From positions 104,709 to 168,708 of the forward strand of contig CAZMNO010000001.1 of NCBI GenBank assembly GCA_964567685.1: a stretch of DNA of 64,000 bases, written 5' to 3'. Numbering within the stretch: position 1 is the stretch's first letter; the number at the start of each line of letters is the position of its first letter. Below are positions 26,160 through 34,471 of the stretch, piece by piece. This DNA is from UBA5972 sp964567685. Lineage in GTDB: Bacteria; Pseudomonadota; Alphaproteobacteria; Rhodobacterales; Rhodobacteraceae. A program made the translations under genes and the position numbers. Below the pieces are notes generated by a model. That model made no database searches, was not told the origin of the DNA, and saw only the letters and a list, made by a program, of their open reading frames with translations.

Positions 26160-26861
26160 TTATTTTTTCGACCGCCAGGTGCCCAACCAGGCACTGAAAC
26201 GCCCCCAGACACCGGTGGCTTTTTCCTGCGCGGCATCGGCGTGATCCCCGACCTTGTCCCAGGCGTCGCCGGCATCGGCCAGCGCCGGATCAATCGTGCG
26301 CTCGCGGAATTGGCGCCACATTGCCCGGATGAAGAATGCCGCGAATATGACGAAGGTGAAGAAGAAGATGTTGAACCACGGTATGACCGTGACGTCCGGG
26401 CCGGATACAGGTCTGATGCCGATGGCATTCGGATAGACGGTGAAGAACCGGTTGCGCCAGCCGTAGTGGGTCATGACAACCCATTGCTCAGCCCCTTGCG
26501 CTGAGATATTTGCCGAGGCTTCGGCCTGCAGATCGGAGCTGTCAAACTTGAAATAGGGTGGCCAGATCCAACCGGTGTCTTCGTTGCGATAGACCATCAC
26601 CTTTTCGCTGTCTCGTTGAAAGAAGCAAAAAAACCAGGTGCGCTTGCGCTGCGTGTTTATCAGGCGGATATCCCGTGTGGTCAGTTCCGCCGATCCGCTG
26701 TCGGATTGCGCAAAGAACAGTCGGTTGATGGATGAAAAATCCATTCGGATCACTTCGGTCGAAGTGATCCGCACCATATCGTGCTGGGGCAGCACATAAT
26801 GCAGAAGTGAGCCGGTGATCAGGAAAACCAGAATATAGAATATGCTTTTGACTCTTCGCAT
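26160..26861 (-). CDS. DUF1523 family membrane protein
   Basis: A 233-residue protein with an N-terminal membrane helix (IFYILVFLITGSLLHYVL) and a second near residues 183-205 (IPWFNIFFFTFVIFAAFFI), enclosing a likely periplasmic domain with VRITSTEV, WIWPPYFKFDSSDLQA and VMTHYGWRN. This matches the DUF1523 family known from Rhodobacteraceae; function unknown. It is the last gene of a leftward run with the 91-aa, 451-aa and 131-aa proteins. Confidence 0.8.
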   Translation of the reverse strand: MRRVKSIFYILVFLITGSLLHYVLPQHDMVRITSTEVIRMDFSSINRLFFAQSDSGSAELTTRDIRLINTQRKRTWFFCFFQRDSEKVMVYRNEDTGWIWPPYFKFDSSDLQAEASANISAQGAEQWVVMTHYGWRNRFFTVYPNAIGIRPVSGPDVTVIPWFNIFFFTFVIFAAFFIRAMWRQFRERTIDPALADAGDAWDKVGDHADAAQEKATGVWGRFSAWLGTWRSKK

Positions 26862-26870
26862 TAACAGGCC

Positions 26871-27146
26871 TCAATTCGAATTGGTAACTACAAGGGCTAT
26901 CGCAACCAGCACCGCCGGCACCACATAGATCAGCAACAGCAATTTGGGGCGGATGCCCCGCTGATACGCGTCCATGCCTTCTTCTATATAGGTATCGCGG
27001 GCCGCTTCGTCATCATTGCCGGGATTTTCTTCGGCCCAGCTGTTTTCCAGCTTTTCGCGGCGAAGTGACCGGGAATAGATCGAGACAGCGATATAGATGA
27101 TGCTGAGCACCACAAATCCGATAACCACCAGCCTTATCAATGCCAT
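26871..27146 (-). CDS. small membrane protein (91 aa)
   Basis: Two membrane helices (LIRLVVIGFVVLSIIYIAV and LLLLIYVVPAVLVAIALVV) flank a charged, acidic loop (NSWAEENPGNDDEAARD). No family recognised. Its ATG lies 1 nt after the stop of the 451-aa gene, so translation is coupled. It is probably a membrane partner of the surrounding cluster proteins. Confidence 0.72.
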   Translation of the reverse strand: MALIRLVVIGFVVLSIIYIAVSIYSRSLRREKLENSWAEENPGNDDEAARDTYIEEGMDAYQRGIRPKLLLLIYVVPAVLVAIALVVTNSN

Positions 27147-27147
27147 A

Positions 27148-28503
27148 TCAGTTCCTCCGAACAGCGCCCCACGGACCGACGCGCTGGATCATATCCGGGG
27201 CTGGTTTGGGCGGTTGAGGCGGTTCTTCCTCCATCCCCGGTTCCGGGCCAAACAAAGACGCGCGCGCACCAGCCTTGTCGACAGCATATTCCTCGGCAAG
27301 GAAATTGGCGACATAGGATTTCTTTTCCTCGCTCCAGGTGCGGTAGGCGTGGTAAAACGCTTCCTTGTGGCAGATGAAGAGCTGGCGCACATCCATGGGC
27401 GACAATTCGGCCAGCAACATATTGACCAGATCGCGATCTTTGGTCTGTGCGGCGCGCAAAGTGTAGAAATAAGCCGGGTGTTCAGAGCTGATGGTCGGCC
27501 AGCTGCTGCCGTCTTCAACCCAGCGCAACAGATCGTTGAGGGCGTGAAACTCGGGCGGCAGGTCGTCAAGATGGCGACGCGCGAGGCGGCGCAATTCGAG
27601 GCGGGACAGGCCGGTCAGGTCTTCACCTGCGGTCGCGGCCGTATCGACAAGAATGAAATCGAGCCGCTGGCGCAACAGGGCTGCCGTGTTGAGGTTGCGC
27701 GCCTCGACGATGGTTTCCACCAGATCGTTCTTTTCCAGAAACCGGGCAATGCCGTTGCGATCATCAAAATCATAGAGTTTTTCAATCGGCAGGGGCTTCA
27801 GTTTTTCGGAGGGTTCCACGGTAATGGCCGCGGGGTTCTTCACATCGCGGAAGATGTAGATACCACCAAAATGCGCCGTATAGAAATTATCCTGCCGGTA
27901 GGTGCCGTTATTGAGGCTGATCGGGTTGCGTACGATATCGCCGGATTTTTTCGCCAGCTCGATCATGTCGGCGATCAGCACGTCATCCCACCAGGCCTCG
28001 GGTTCTTTCTGGAAACGGTCGATTTTTGTCAGCAGTTCCTGGGCGTCGACGATATGGCTTTCGGTGGTGTCCGCCTCGACCTCGACCTGGCGGATCTGGA
28101 AAAGGCGGCTGGGCTCGCTGACGGAATAGACGGAATTGACCAGTTCACCGGCCACCGCATCCCGCGCAGTGAGGGCGAAAAGCTGGGTTTCGTTCTCAAC
28201 GATGAATTGCTGCAGGATGCTGCGCGAGGTCGAGAATTTGGCGTTGAGCAGGGGGCCGGTTTTCTGCTGGGTCGACAGGATGATGAACTGGCGGTTGCAG
28301 CCGTTTGGGTTGAGGTAGAGGGGGTCGTCAAACTCATCACCGATTTCGGGGGAATAGCCGGAAATGTCGATATGGAAATCCTTGAGCTTGGTTTCCTTGC
28401 CGGTCAGGTGCCTGAGCGCGCGGTTGTAACGCTCGACCAGCGCGGTCGAGGAAACCTCGAAGAGATTGCCGAACATCAGACCTTTTTCGATGAGGCGCAT
28501 CAT
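27148..28503 (-). CDS. conserved cluster protein of unknown function (451 aa)
   Basis: A soluble-looking protein with no signal peptide, no membrane helix and no recognisable catalytic motif. Features include MRLIEKGLMFGNLFEVSS, HIDISGYSPEIGDEF, a helical middle part and a proline-rich tail (EPGMEEEPPQPPKPAP). It may belong to one of the DUF families restricted to Rhodobacterales (I recall DUF6638, not certain). It overlaps the 131-aa membrane protein gene upstream (ATGA) and abuts the 91-aa gene, so these genes form one translational unit. Confidence 0.7.
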   Translation of the reverse strand: MMRLIEKGLMFGNLFEVSSTALVERYNRALRHLTGKETKLKDFHIDISGYSPEIGDEFDDPLYLNPNGCNRQFIILSTQQKTGPLLNAKFSTSRSILQQFIVENETQLFALTARDAVAGELVNSVYSVSEPSRLFQIRQVEVEADTTESHIVDAQELLTKIDRFQKEPEAWWDDVLIADMIELAKKSGDIVRNPISLNNGTYRQDNFYTAHFGGIYIFRDVKNPAAITVEPSEKLKPLPIEKLYDFDDRNGIARFLEKNDLVETIVEARNLNTAALLRQRLDFILVDTAATAGEDLTGLSRLELRRLARRHLDDLPPEFHALNDLLRWVEDGSSWPTISSEHPAYFYTLRAAQTKDRDLVNMLLAELSPMDVRQLFICHKEAFYHAYRTWSEEKKSYVANFLAEEYAVDKAGARASLFGPEPGMEEEPPQPPKPAPDMIQRVGPWGAVRRN

Positions 28504-28895
28504 TGTGTTGTTTCCTCTTTTGGCGGCTCTCGCATCAGGTCGCGCCCGCGCAGATCTTCGATACGCTGGCCGAGATTGAAGCCGGACAGCACCAGCAGAG
28601 GCAGCCAGACGATGCCGCTCAGTAATGCCGGGCGGATGAGCAGGGCGAGCGTGCCGGTTGGGCTGGTGGCAAAGGCTCCGGCAAGATCGGTTCCCAATTG
28701 CGTTTGAATATAGCCGAATATGGCGATGGCGGCGAGAAGGGTGAGCAGGACGCTTGCCAGAAGGGTGATGGTCAGCACCCGGTGCGAGCGGGTTTCGCGG
28801 GGGAGTATGAGGCGCGGCAGGATGAAGGCAAGGGCTCCAAGTACGGTGAGCGGCAGGCCGGTGTTCATCAGGGTGATGGGTTGAGCGGTTAGCAT
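28500..28895 (-). CDS. small membrane protein (131 aa)
   Basis: Three hydrophobic helices (TGLPLTVLGALAFILPRLI, VLTITLLASVLLTLLAAIAI, LLSGIVWLPLLVLSGFNL) and a charged C-terminal tail (RIEDLRGRDLMREPPKEE) predicted to be cytoplasmic. It is coupled to the 451-aa gene by an ATGA overlap. No named family recognised. The repeat-rich gap upstream separates it from the 105-aa and AAA genes. Confidence 0.68.
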   Translation of the reverse strand: MLTAQPITLMNTGLPLTVLGALAFILPRLILPRETRSHRVLTITLLASVLLTLLAAIAIFGYIQTQLGTDLAGAFATSPTGTLALLIRPALLSGIVWLPLLVLSGFNLGQRIEDLRGRDLMREPPKEETTQ

Positions 28896-28977
28896 GTCAG
28901 GTGCCGGGTGTTGGGGTGGTTTGGGTGTTTTGGGGGGTGTGAGGGCGGGAATGCAGTTTTCCGAACCTGCGCCGCTT

Positions 28978-29035
28978 CCCCGGACTTGATCCGGGGCCGC
29001 TTGCCTCCATGCGGTCCCGGCGCGAGGGCCGGGAC
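28978..29035. repeat. paired GC-rich palindromes
   Basis: CCCCGGA-CTTGA-TCCGGGG (28978-28996) and GTCCCGGC-GCGAGG-GCCGGGAC (29014-29035) stand 17 nt apart in a gap without genes (28896-29293). They adjoin the longer palindromic repeat at 29053 and are probably part of the same mosaic of intergenic repeats. Confidence 0.6.
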
Positions 29036-29052
29036 AGCGCGAATTCAGGGGA

Positions 29053-29226
29053 TTGCCACAACGACAGGGCAGCGCCCGACCTGGTGGGCGCTTGCTTGGT
29101 GTGTAATTGTCGATACCTTGCCAAAACTCGTAACATCCCTATCTGCCTGAACGTTGCAAAAGCGCCCTCCGGGGGGAGGTCGGGCGCTGCCCGGGACGCA
29201 AGCGACCCAGTCGGAAAGGGTTGCCA
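29053..29226. repeat. long palindromic intergenic repeat, copy A
   Basis: Starts TTGCCACAACGACAGG and ends GTTGCC. Perfect 16-bp inverted repeat GGGCAGCGCCCGACCT (29067-29082) and AGGTCGGGCGCTGCCC (29177-29192). The centre holds about 75 nt (around 29095-29160) not present in copy B at 29653, so copy A appears to carry an insert. No open frame of significance. Confidence 0.75.
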
Positions 29227-29293
29227 ACGGTACACATGACACTTTCAGCGCCAACCAATAGATATTGTTTGAATAGATAGGTCATAGCACAGA

Positions 29294-29611
29294 TCAGGGT
29301 TTGCGTTTTCGGTTATCCAGCACCATCAAAACAACGAAAGCCGGTATAATTAGGAGATAAGCCCCAATCATGTACCCGTCGATGGTTTCAGAGCAATAGG
29401 GTTGGGCATCAGGATGATCATAGCCCATAGAAAGAAAAGCTGGGGGTATTATCGCTATGATCACAACCAACACATGTCCCAGAAAAGCTAGCGCGGAAGT
29501 AAACGTTAGCTGAGACCGCCATTCATTCGATCGACGGGCGATAAACGCAACAATCATGATAGAAACGAGGAAGCCAGCGAAATTGCCTGCAACGAAACTT
29601 GCACAGATCAT
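29294..29611 (-). CDS. small membrane protein (105 aa) between repeats
   Basis: Three hydrophobic helices (GFLVSIMIVAFIA, LAFLGHVLVVIIAIIPPAF, MIGAYLLIIPAFVVLMVL). The start at 29611 is preceded by GGAAGG. Composition is AT-richer than the neighbours, and palindromic repeats lie on both sides, which suggests the gene was acquired by or moved with the repeats. No family recognised. Confidence 0.6.
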   Translation of the reverse strand: MICASFVAGNFAGFLVSIMIVAFIARRSNEWRSQLTFTSALAFLGHVLVVIIAIIPPAFLSMGYDHPDAQPYCSETIDGYMIGAYLLIIPAFVVLMVLDNRKRKP

Positions 29612-29652
29612 CACACCTTCCTTTCTGCATGTCGTCGCATAGTCATTTCATT

Positions 29653-29767
29653 CTGCCACAACGACAGGTCATCGCCCGGGCCTCGGGGCGGGTGCGAAGC
29701 GCCCTCCCCATGGGGGAGGGCCGGGCGCTGACCGGGCCGCAAGCGTCCCGGTCGGTGCGTGTTGCCG
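29653..29767. repeat. long palindromic intergenic repeat, copy B
   Basis: Starts CTGCCACAACGACAGG and ends GTTGCCGCC. Arms GGTCATCGCCCGGGCCT (29667-29683) and AGGGCCGGGCGCTGACC (29717-29733) pair with two mismatches around a CCCTCCCC-ATGGGGGAGGG core. Shared with copy A: the start, AAGCGCCCTCC, GGGCGCTG and GCAAGCG followed by CCC and GTCGG. It abuts the 3' end of the AAA ATPase gene. Confidence 0.75.
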
Positions 29768-29777
29768 CCGTTCTGGC

Positions 29778-31730
29778 TCACTCTTTGATCCCGCGGCTTT
29801 TGGCATACCGTCTCCGCGCCTCTTCCATCCTCCCCATCTCCCGCACCGCATTCTCAATCGCCACCTCGTCGCTCTTATCCGCATAACGGAACTCACTATC
29901 CGCATAGCGGTTGATCTCCTGAATGAGCATCTCGATGGTGATAGGCTGCATCAGGTCCTTCAGCATCGCCGTCTTGGTGTCGTAATCCTTGAACAGGAAC
30001 AGCTCGGGGTTTTCCATCCATTCATCCGGCAGTTCGATATCCATCGCCCGCACCTTGACCGCATCGGTGATGTTCTTGATCGCGCGGCCCGTAAAGCGCT
30101 CATCCGCCTCCTGAATGCCCTTCAGATACGCCCCCAGCTTGGCAATCGTATCAAGCTCGCCGATCTCTGAATGCACCCGCTCGAACACCTTGACCAGCCC
30201 GTCTTCATGCGGGCGGGAGTGGCTGGCGAAGCTGTCGGCAACCGCCTTTCTGATCTCCTGCGCGGCATAAACCTCGTGATCGCCAACCGGGATGTCGTGG
30301 TTCTTGCCCATCAGGAGGTAAAGGATGTCGATATAGTCTTCCCGCGTCTGCGGGCCGTCGACCAGAAACCGGGCACCGGCCCTTTGCCGCAAGGCGTCGT
30401 CGACGTTTTCAGGGTAGTTTGAGAACATGCCAAAGGTACAGTTGCCGCGCACCACAGTGTTGGCCCCGGCGAAGCTTTCCATCAGAACGGCCGTGATTTC
30501 GAGCTGCCCTGCCGAGGATTGCCGGTCGCCGCGTTTACCTGCCAGCTGGTCGATATCATCAATCGTGCCAAAGCCGATGACGTTCGGGTCGACGACATTG
30601 TTGATGAAGGCCTTGGCGTTTTGCGCCGACTTGCCCTGATAACTGTCAATGCTCTCGGTCGAGAGGTTCTGAAAGCGGAACGGATAGCCCGCTACCTTGC
30701 AATATTCGCTGATCAGGCCCGCCATCATCTGGATCAGGGTGGTTTTCCCCGTCCCCGGCTTGCCGTCACCCATGAAGGTGAAGATGAAACCGCCAAGCTC
30801 GGCAAAGGGGTTGAGCTTGCGTTCAAAATCATAGGCCATCAGCATTTTGCTGAGCTTCACCGCCTGGTATTTGGCGATGTGGTTGCCGATGACCTCGTTC
30901 GGTTTCTTGAAGGTCATCTGCAGTTTGGTCGAGCGTGCTTTGTGGGCCGGTTTGAAGCCGTCGACCTCAAAATCATCGGCCTCAACCCGGTAGGCGACCG
31001 CCTCAAAAGGTTCCAGCCGCGCCGCGGTGGTGGCGCGGAGAGCAACCTTTTCCATCAGCTTTTCGGCATAGGCCGAGATGACGCCGACCAGCTTGGTCTC
31101 GTCGGTCGCAAAGGTGGCGATGTCCTGATCCAGTTCCCACAGGGCGCCGTGGAGTGAGAGTTGGGGGTTGTCGGTCAGAACCTCCTCGACCTCGCCGATT
31201 TCAATACCGTTTTCGGCTTCGGCAGATTCTGCGGCAATGAGATAGCCGGTCATATTGGCGAAAACAAAAAGGCTGATCAGGGAGGAGGCGGTCAGCAATT
31301 CGTTGAATTCAGCCTTCTTGTTTGCCGCCAGCCGCCCGGCCAGATTATCGCGCTTGAGTTCGGCCAGCCCGGTGGTTTCCTCGTAAAGTTCGGAAACCAC
31401 ATGGGCGACGGCCAGCGCCCGGCGCAGGCTTTGCAGGATGGTCGCCTGCGCGGGTGAGGTGAGGGGGTCATCGCCGTCAGCGGTGTTGATCCGGTCGATC
31501 AGATGCACGCCTTCGGGCCGTGCGGTAGGTTTGGTGACGAGCCCGGGGGTGGTTGAGCGGAAGCGCGAGCGGCGGGTGCCGATGCCGCTGGATTTCTCTT
31601 TCTGCGGGACCTCTTTGGGTTTGGCAATGCGTGGCGTGTGATCAAAACCGTCGAGCATGGCAACCGCGCTGTCATATTGCGCGGTGATCTGGTCTTCGCG
31701 AAGTTCCATCAGGTTTTGTGTTTTTGTCAT
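29778..31730 (-). CDS. AAA family ATPase (650 aa)
   Basis: An ATPase with a Walker A loop GDGKPGTGKT (residues 321-330), Walker B-like IGFGTIDDIDQL (385-396) and a following sensor-type segment (NCTFGMFSNYPENVDDALR, with arginines that could be the finger). The 320-residue N-terminal part is mostly helical, has no known domain and contains a hydrophobic stretch (TASSLISLFVFANMTGYLIA) near residue 150. It starts within the stop of the upstream cupin gene (ATGA). I infer a protein-remodelling ATPase serving the surrounding membrane and coiled-coil proteins. The substrate is unknown. Confidence 0.82.
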   Translation of the reverse strand: MTKTQNLMELREDQITAQYDSAVAMLDGFDHTPRIAKPKEVPQKEKSSGIGTRRSRFRSTTPGLVTKPTARPEGVHLIDRINTADGDDPLTSPAQATILQSLRRALAVAHVVSELYEETTGLAELKRDNLAGRLAANKKAEFNELLTASSLISLFVFANMTGYLIAAESAEAENGIEIGEVEEVLTDNPQLSLHGALWELDQDIATFATDETKLVGVISAYAEKLMEKVALRATTAARLEPFEAVAYRVEADDFEVDGFKPAHKARSTKLQMTFKKPNEVIGNHIAKYQAVKLSKMLMAYDFERKLNPFAELGGFIFTFMGDGKPGTGKTTLIQMMAGLISEYCKVAGYPFRFQNLSTESIDSYQGKSAQNAKAFINNVVDPNVIGFGTIDDIDQLAGKRGDRQSSAGQLEITAVLMESFAGANTVVRGNCTFGMFSNYPENVDDALRQRAGARFLVDGPQTREDYIDILYLLMGKNHDIPVGDHEVYAAQEIRKAVADSFASHSRPHEDGLVKVFERVHSEIGELDTIAKLGAYLKGIQEADERFTGRAIKNITDAVKVRAMDIELPDEWMENPELFLFKDYDTKTAMLKDLMQPITIEMLIQEINRYADSEFRYADKSDEVAIENAVREMGRMEEARRRYAKSRGIKE

Positions 31731-32092
31731 TCCAAATGCACCATAATTGCCAATACGTCCTGGTTATTCAGCGTTCGGGCCGTGTGGCCCTTGCCGGTTG
31801 TGTCTTCCATGAGAACGATGTCGCCAGCGGTCAGTTCAAACTCGGTTCCATCACTAAGCCCGCCCATCAGGTTGCCGGAAAGTACTATCAAGAGTTGCCG
31901 CTGAGGAGTCGGGTGAAGTTCGCTATCCCACCCCGCCGGGAAGCGGACGTAGATCAGGCCGGTTGCCTCAACCGGGGCGGATATTTCCAATGCCGGCGCA
32001 GGAGGGGCATAAACGAGCGGAACGAGGTCGGCAGAAAGCCCTTCCATCTGGCTTTCGCCAGCTTCGTCAGCATATAGGTGCTGGTATTTCAT
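31727..32092 (-). CDS. cupin-like protein (121 aa)
   Basis: A small single-cupin-type beta-barrel: LHPTPQRQLLIVLSGNLMGG, then LTAGDIVLMEDTTGKGHTAR. The usual metal ligands are partly conserved (His in LHPTP, Glu/His in EDTTGKGH), so metal binding is possible but unsure. Translation is coupled to the AAA ATPase (ATGA overlap). Whether it belongs functionally to the cluster or is a passenger cannot be told. Confidence 0.72.
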   Translation of the reverse strand: MKYQHLYADEAGESQMEGLSADLVPLVYAPPAPALEISAPVEATGLIYVRFPAGWDSELHPTPQRQLLIVLSGNLMGGLSDGTEFELTAGDIVLMEDTTGKGHTARTLNNQDVLAIMVHLE

Positions 32093-32165
32093 TTTTGTTC
32101 CTTTTTATCCCGAGCTTGGTCCGGGGCTTTTGTCATTTATGTTCTCTCTTGTTGCCGCTGAAAGA

Positions 32166-33296
32166 TCAGCGGTAGCTCAATATCTGCCCACCCTCGCTCA
32201 CCACATATTTCCTGACCCCCCGGAACCCCGGCGGGTTGCGTTCTTCCAGCACCTGATAGGGTCGTTGCGGCAGGATCAGTGCGCGGCGCACGTCGCTGGC
32301 GCCTGTATCACCATCGCTTTTGCCGAAGTGATCGAGCTTGAATATCTCGCGCTCGACCTTGCCGAAGAACCCTTTCTTCTCGGTCGCCACCCGCTCTGAC
32401 ATCAGGGTTTCCACTGTCCAGGCCAGCGCCCAGTCATTGCCCGCCCCGCCATTGGCATCGGCCAGTATACCGCCCAGGGGGCCGTTCTGATGGGTGAATG
32501 TGTGCGAATACATCGGGCCGACATGGATGCGGCGGAAGAGTTTGGGGTGGAGATCGTCAAAATCCCGGTCAAACCCCCCGGCGATTGTCACCATCTTCAG
32601 GGCCGATACGGCCTGCGCCATCAGATGGCTTTGCACCTGCGGCCAGCGCCTTTCATCACGCGGCAGCGCCGATTTTCCCGTGTCATCCAGCAGCATGAAA
32701 TAGATCGTCGGGATATTGACTTGGCTATCATAGCTTGCCCAGTGCACCACATAGCGACGGCGGCCATCGTCTTTGGTGCCAAGCCAGACAACCTGCGGAT
32801 CGTTCTGCGCCCAGAAGAGGCTGCGCCCGGCGAGGCGTTCATAGTAAAGCCGCTGGCTGAGGGCGAACTGGAGTTTGATCGGCACCGAGTGTTCGTTCAG
32901 GATATGGCGGATCATGTCCTTTTTCAGCTCTGCCGCCGGGGCGAGATTGCCCAGGTGGTGATCGACCTGCAGCGCGTCGTTGGCCATTTGCAACAACTCG
33001 GAATAGACCGGAAAGCCGCTGTCGGTCACATCAATATCAAGCGCCTTGGGCAGCAGGGTCGAGACCCTTCCAGCCATCAGGTATTTATTCGACAGTGCTT
33101 CAAACGTGCCGCTCAGCGCCTGCAGATACTGCCGGATGACATTAAGCTCGACCTCGCCCAGCCGGTCGCGCCCCGCCGCCAGCCCGGCGACCTGATCGAG
33201 ATGATCGAGAATGCGGTCAAACTTGGCGAAATAGCGCCGTGTCGCGTGCGCATCTTCCAGCGAGCGGTGGTCGGAGGTGAGGAGGTCTTTTTTCAT
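32166..33296 (-). CDS. conserved cluster protein of unknown function (376 aa)
   Basis: A soluble-looking protein without recognisable domains. The N-terminal third is helical (DRILDHLDQVAGLAAGR); the C-terminal part has conserved-looking segments (RRYVVHWASYDSQVN, TFTHQNGPLGGILADANG). Its present ATG overlaps the ParE-type toxin stop (ATGA). The first 19 codons (KDLLTSDHRSLEDAHATRR) also occur in a second copy at 33988-34037, where they would follow a GTG overlapping the PemK-like toxin stop. The gene probably started there before the toxin-antitoxin cassette arrived, and the insertion gave it a new start. Confidence 0.72.
   Translation of the reverse strand: MKKDLLTSDHRSLEDAHATRRYFAKFDRILDHLDQVAGLAAGRDRLGEVELNVIRQYLQALSGTFEALSNKYLMAGRVSTLLPKALDIDVTDSGFPVYSELLQMANDALQVDHHLGNLAPAAELKKDMIRHILNEHSVPIKLQFALSQRLYYERLAGRSLFWAQNDPQVVWLGTKDDGRRRYVVHWASYDSQVNIPTIYFMLLDDTGKSALPRDERRWPQVQSHLMAQAVSALKMVTIAGGFDRDFDDLHPKLFRRIHVGPMYSHTFTHQNGPLGGILADANGGAGNDWALAWTVETLMSERVATEKKGFFGKVEREIFKLDHFGKSDGDTGASDVRRALILPQRPYQVLEERNPPGFRGVRKYVVSEGGQILSYR
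33241..33290. repeat. 50-bp direct repeat, left copy
   Basis: Identical at 49 of 50 positions with 33988-34037; the single difference is G/A at 33273. It is the coding start of the 376-aa gene. The two copies flank the RHH/ParE cassette and are 747 bp apart. Confidence 0.92.
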
Positions 33297-33574
33297 TCGC
33301 TGCTACCCTGTCGTTCGTCCCAAAGGCGCAATATCTCTATCTGGCTTTTTGTTATCCGGTAAATGAGTTTAAAGGGTGTTTTAGACACTGGCAGAACGCG
33401 CACTCCTTCTCGGGTTCCTGACGGTCGACCCAGGAACGGATTGACCGACAGCAATTGATGAACAGCGACCAGTCTGGCGTGCGCTTTCCCAGCACCTTCG
33501 CGAAAGACAGAATTGTAATAAAATTCGAGCCATTCAAGGTCGCTTAATGCTGAATCGAGGTAGACAATCTTCAC
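33293..33574 (-). CDS. RelE/ParE family toxin
   Basis: A 93-residue type II toxin: VYLDSALSDLEWLEFYYN, HQLLSVNPFLGRP, VRVLPVSKTPFKLIYRI and a final EILRLWDERQ, all typical of ParE-type proteins, which act on gyrase or as ribosome-dependent RNases. It overlaps the antitoxin stop at its start and the 376-aa gene at its end, both ATGA, so three genes are translationally linked. It lies between 50-bp direct repeats. Confidence 0.87.
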   Translation of the reverse strand: MKIVYLDSALSDLEWLEFYYNSVFREGAGKAHARLVAVHQLLSVNPFLGRPSGTREGVRVLPVSKTPFKLIYRITKSQIEILRLWDERQGSSE

Positions 33575-33846
33575 GGGAAAACATCAGGCTCTGGCCTTGG
33601 TAGTTCGTTATCAGTTCCCCAACTCTCTACCCATGCCATGACCGCCTCTGAGGAAATGAAAACGCCTTTGTCAGCTTCTGCCATCGCTTCGTCCAGCATC
33701 TTTCGGTAAGCGGCCTTTTCTTCAAGCAGCTTGCGAATTGCGCGCGTGGCCAGTTGCGAGGATGTGATGTCTTCGCGCTTTGCCTCTTCATCCAGCGATG
33801 TCTTGAGGTCTTCATCAAGACGGACAGAAAATGGGACGGATACCAT
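33571..33846 (-). CDS. ribbon-helix-helix antitoxin for the ParE-type toxin
   Basis: A 91-residue protein with an N-terminal RHH DNA-binding fold (VPFSVRLDEDLKTSLDEEAK, then LATRAIRKLLEE) and a C-terminal segment DKGVFISSEAVMAWVESWG typical of antitoxins that wrap a RelE/ParE toxin. It precedes the toxin by the usual overlap. A palindrome at 33869-33881, about 25 nt before its ATG, is the probable autoregulatory operator. Confidence 0.86.
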   Translation of the reverse strand: MVSVPFSVRLDEDLKTSLDEEAKREDITSSQLATRAIRKLLEEKAAYRKMLDEAMAEADKGVFISSEAVMAWVESWGTDNELPRPEPDVFP

Positions 33847-33868
33847 GGAGCCTCCTTGTGTGCATTGT

Positions 33869-33881
33869 ACTACAATGTAGT
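33869..33881. promoter_or_regulatory. palindromic operator of the RHH/ParE module
   Basis: ACTACA-A-TGTAGT, a 6-1-6 palindrome located 22-35 nt upstream of the antitoxin start. The position and symmetry fit an RHH repressor site. Confidence 0.6.
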
Positions 33882-33987
33882 GACATCGCCTGAAAAGTTC
33901 AACCGGTTCGCCAGAGATTGAACGTGGCGAGGTTTGGTGGAACGGGTGATCAAAAGGCGTGGGCGCACTGGAATATCAGTCCTCCGC

Positions 33988-34037
33988 GTCGCGTGCGCAT
34001 CTTCCAGCGAGCGGTGGTCAGAGGTGAGGAGGTCTTT
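33988..34037. repeat. 50-bp direct repeat, right copy
   Basis: Second copy of 33241-33290, same orientation. On the minus strand it continues the reading frame that starts at GTG within the PemK-like toxin stop (34043-34045) and so preserves the ancestral start of the 376-aa gene; the frame then diverges after ATRR. Confidence 0.92.
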
Positions 34038-34042
34038 GGTGT

Positions 34043-34471
34043 TCACGACAACTCGTCCCATCGTTTAACCTCAAAAGATTTCCTCTTTCGCAGCGCGGTC
34101 AGGAAGGCGCTTTGTATCTGTTTTCTGAACCTGTCACTGAAAGTGCCGAATTTGGAATCAGGCGCAAGATAGTAGGATTGGTGCGACCGATCAGTGTTGT
34201 GTTCGTCAAGGATGATCCAGAGCCTCTTATCGCCATCAAGTGTCGCCCGTTTTCTTTCGGTTTCCGGAACTTCCAAAGCAAACCGGTTCTGGCCTGGAGG
34301 TTGTGAAGTGATTGCCAGAAGCGCCACAAGTACCTCCCCGTCGGCTCGCCTGACCGCTACCGAAACGGCGCTTGGTCTTGGTTTGCGCCCCTCTGTTTCG
34401 CCAGCCAGTGATTGCCGTGCCCATAGATACGGGTAGTCCCAGACGTCTCCGGCCTTTGGCGCGTCAGTCAT
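34043..34471 (-). CDS. PemK/MazF-like toxin candidate (142 aa)
   Basis: A basic protein whose beginning (AGDVWDYPYLWARQ, then KPRPSAVSVAVRR) resembles the GD-x-V and KxRPxxV pattern of the MazF/PemK fold, followed by VLVALLAITSQPP. The ATG at 34471 overlaps the antitoxin stop by 8 nt; an upstream TTG at 34489 is possible. Pairing with a Phd/YefM-type gene and the overlap support a toxin role. The family assignment from sequence alone is moderate. Confidence 0.62.
   Translation of the reverse strand: MTDAPKAGDVWDYPYLWARQSLAGETEGRKPRPSAVSVAVRRADGEVLVALLAITSQPPGQNRFALEVPETERKRATLDGDKRLWIILDEHNTDRSHQSYYLAPDSKFGTFSDRFRKQIQSAFLTALRKRKSFEVKRWDELS

Noticed and set aside
27097..28707. 536-codon frame on the plus strand
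   Set aside because: Antisense to the 451-aa cluster gene and its overlapping neighbours, whose overlaps and starts show the minus strand is coding.
28896..29293. CRISPR array
   Set aside because: The repeats are two long palindromes and isolated hairpins, not regularly spaced short repeats, and no cas genes are present.
33870..34061. 63-codon frame starting MGRVVVN between the two toxin-antitoxin modules
   Set aside because: It is the duplicated 5' end of the 376-aa gene running into unrelated DNA, not a gene of its own; reported as repeat evidence.
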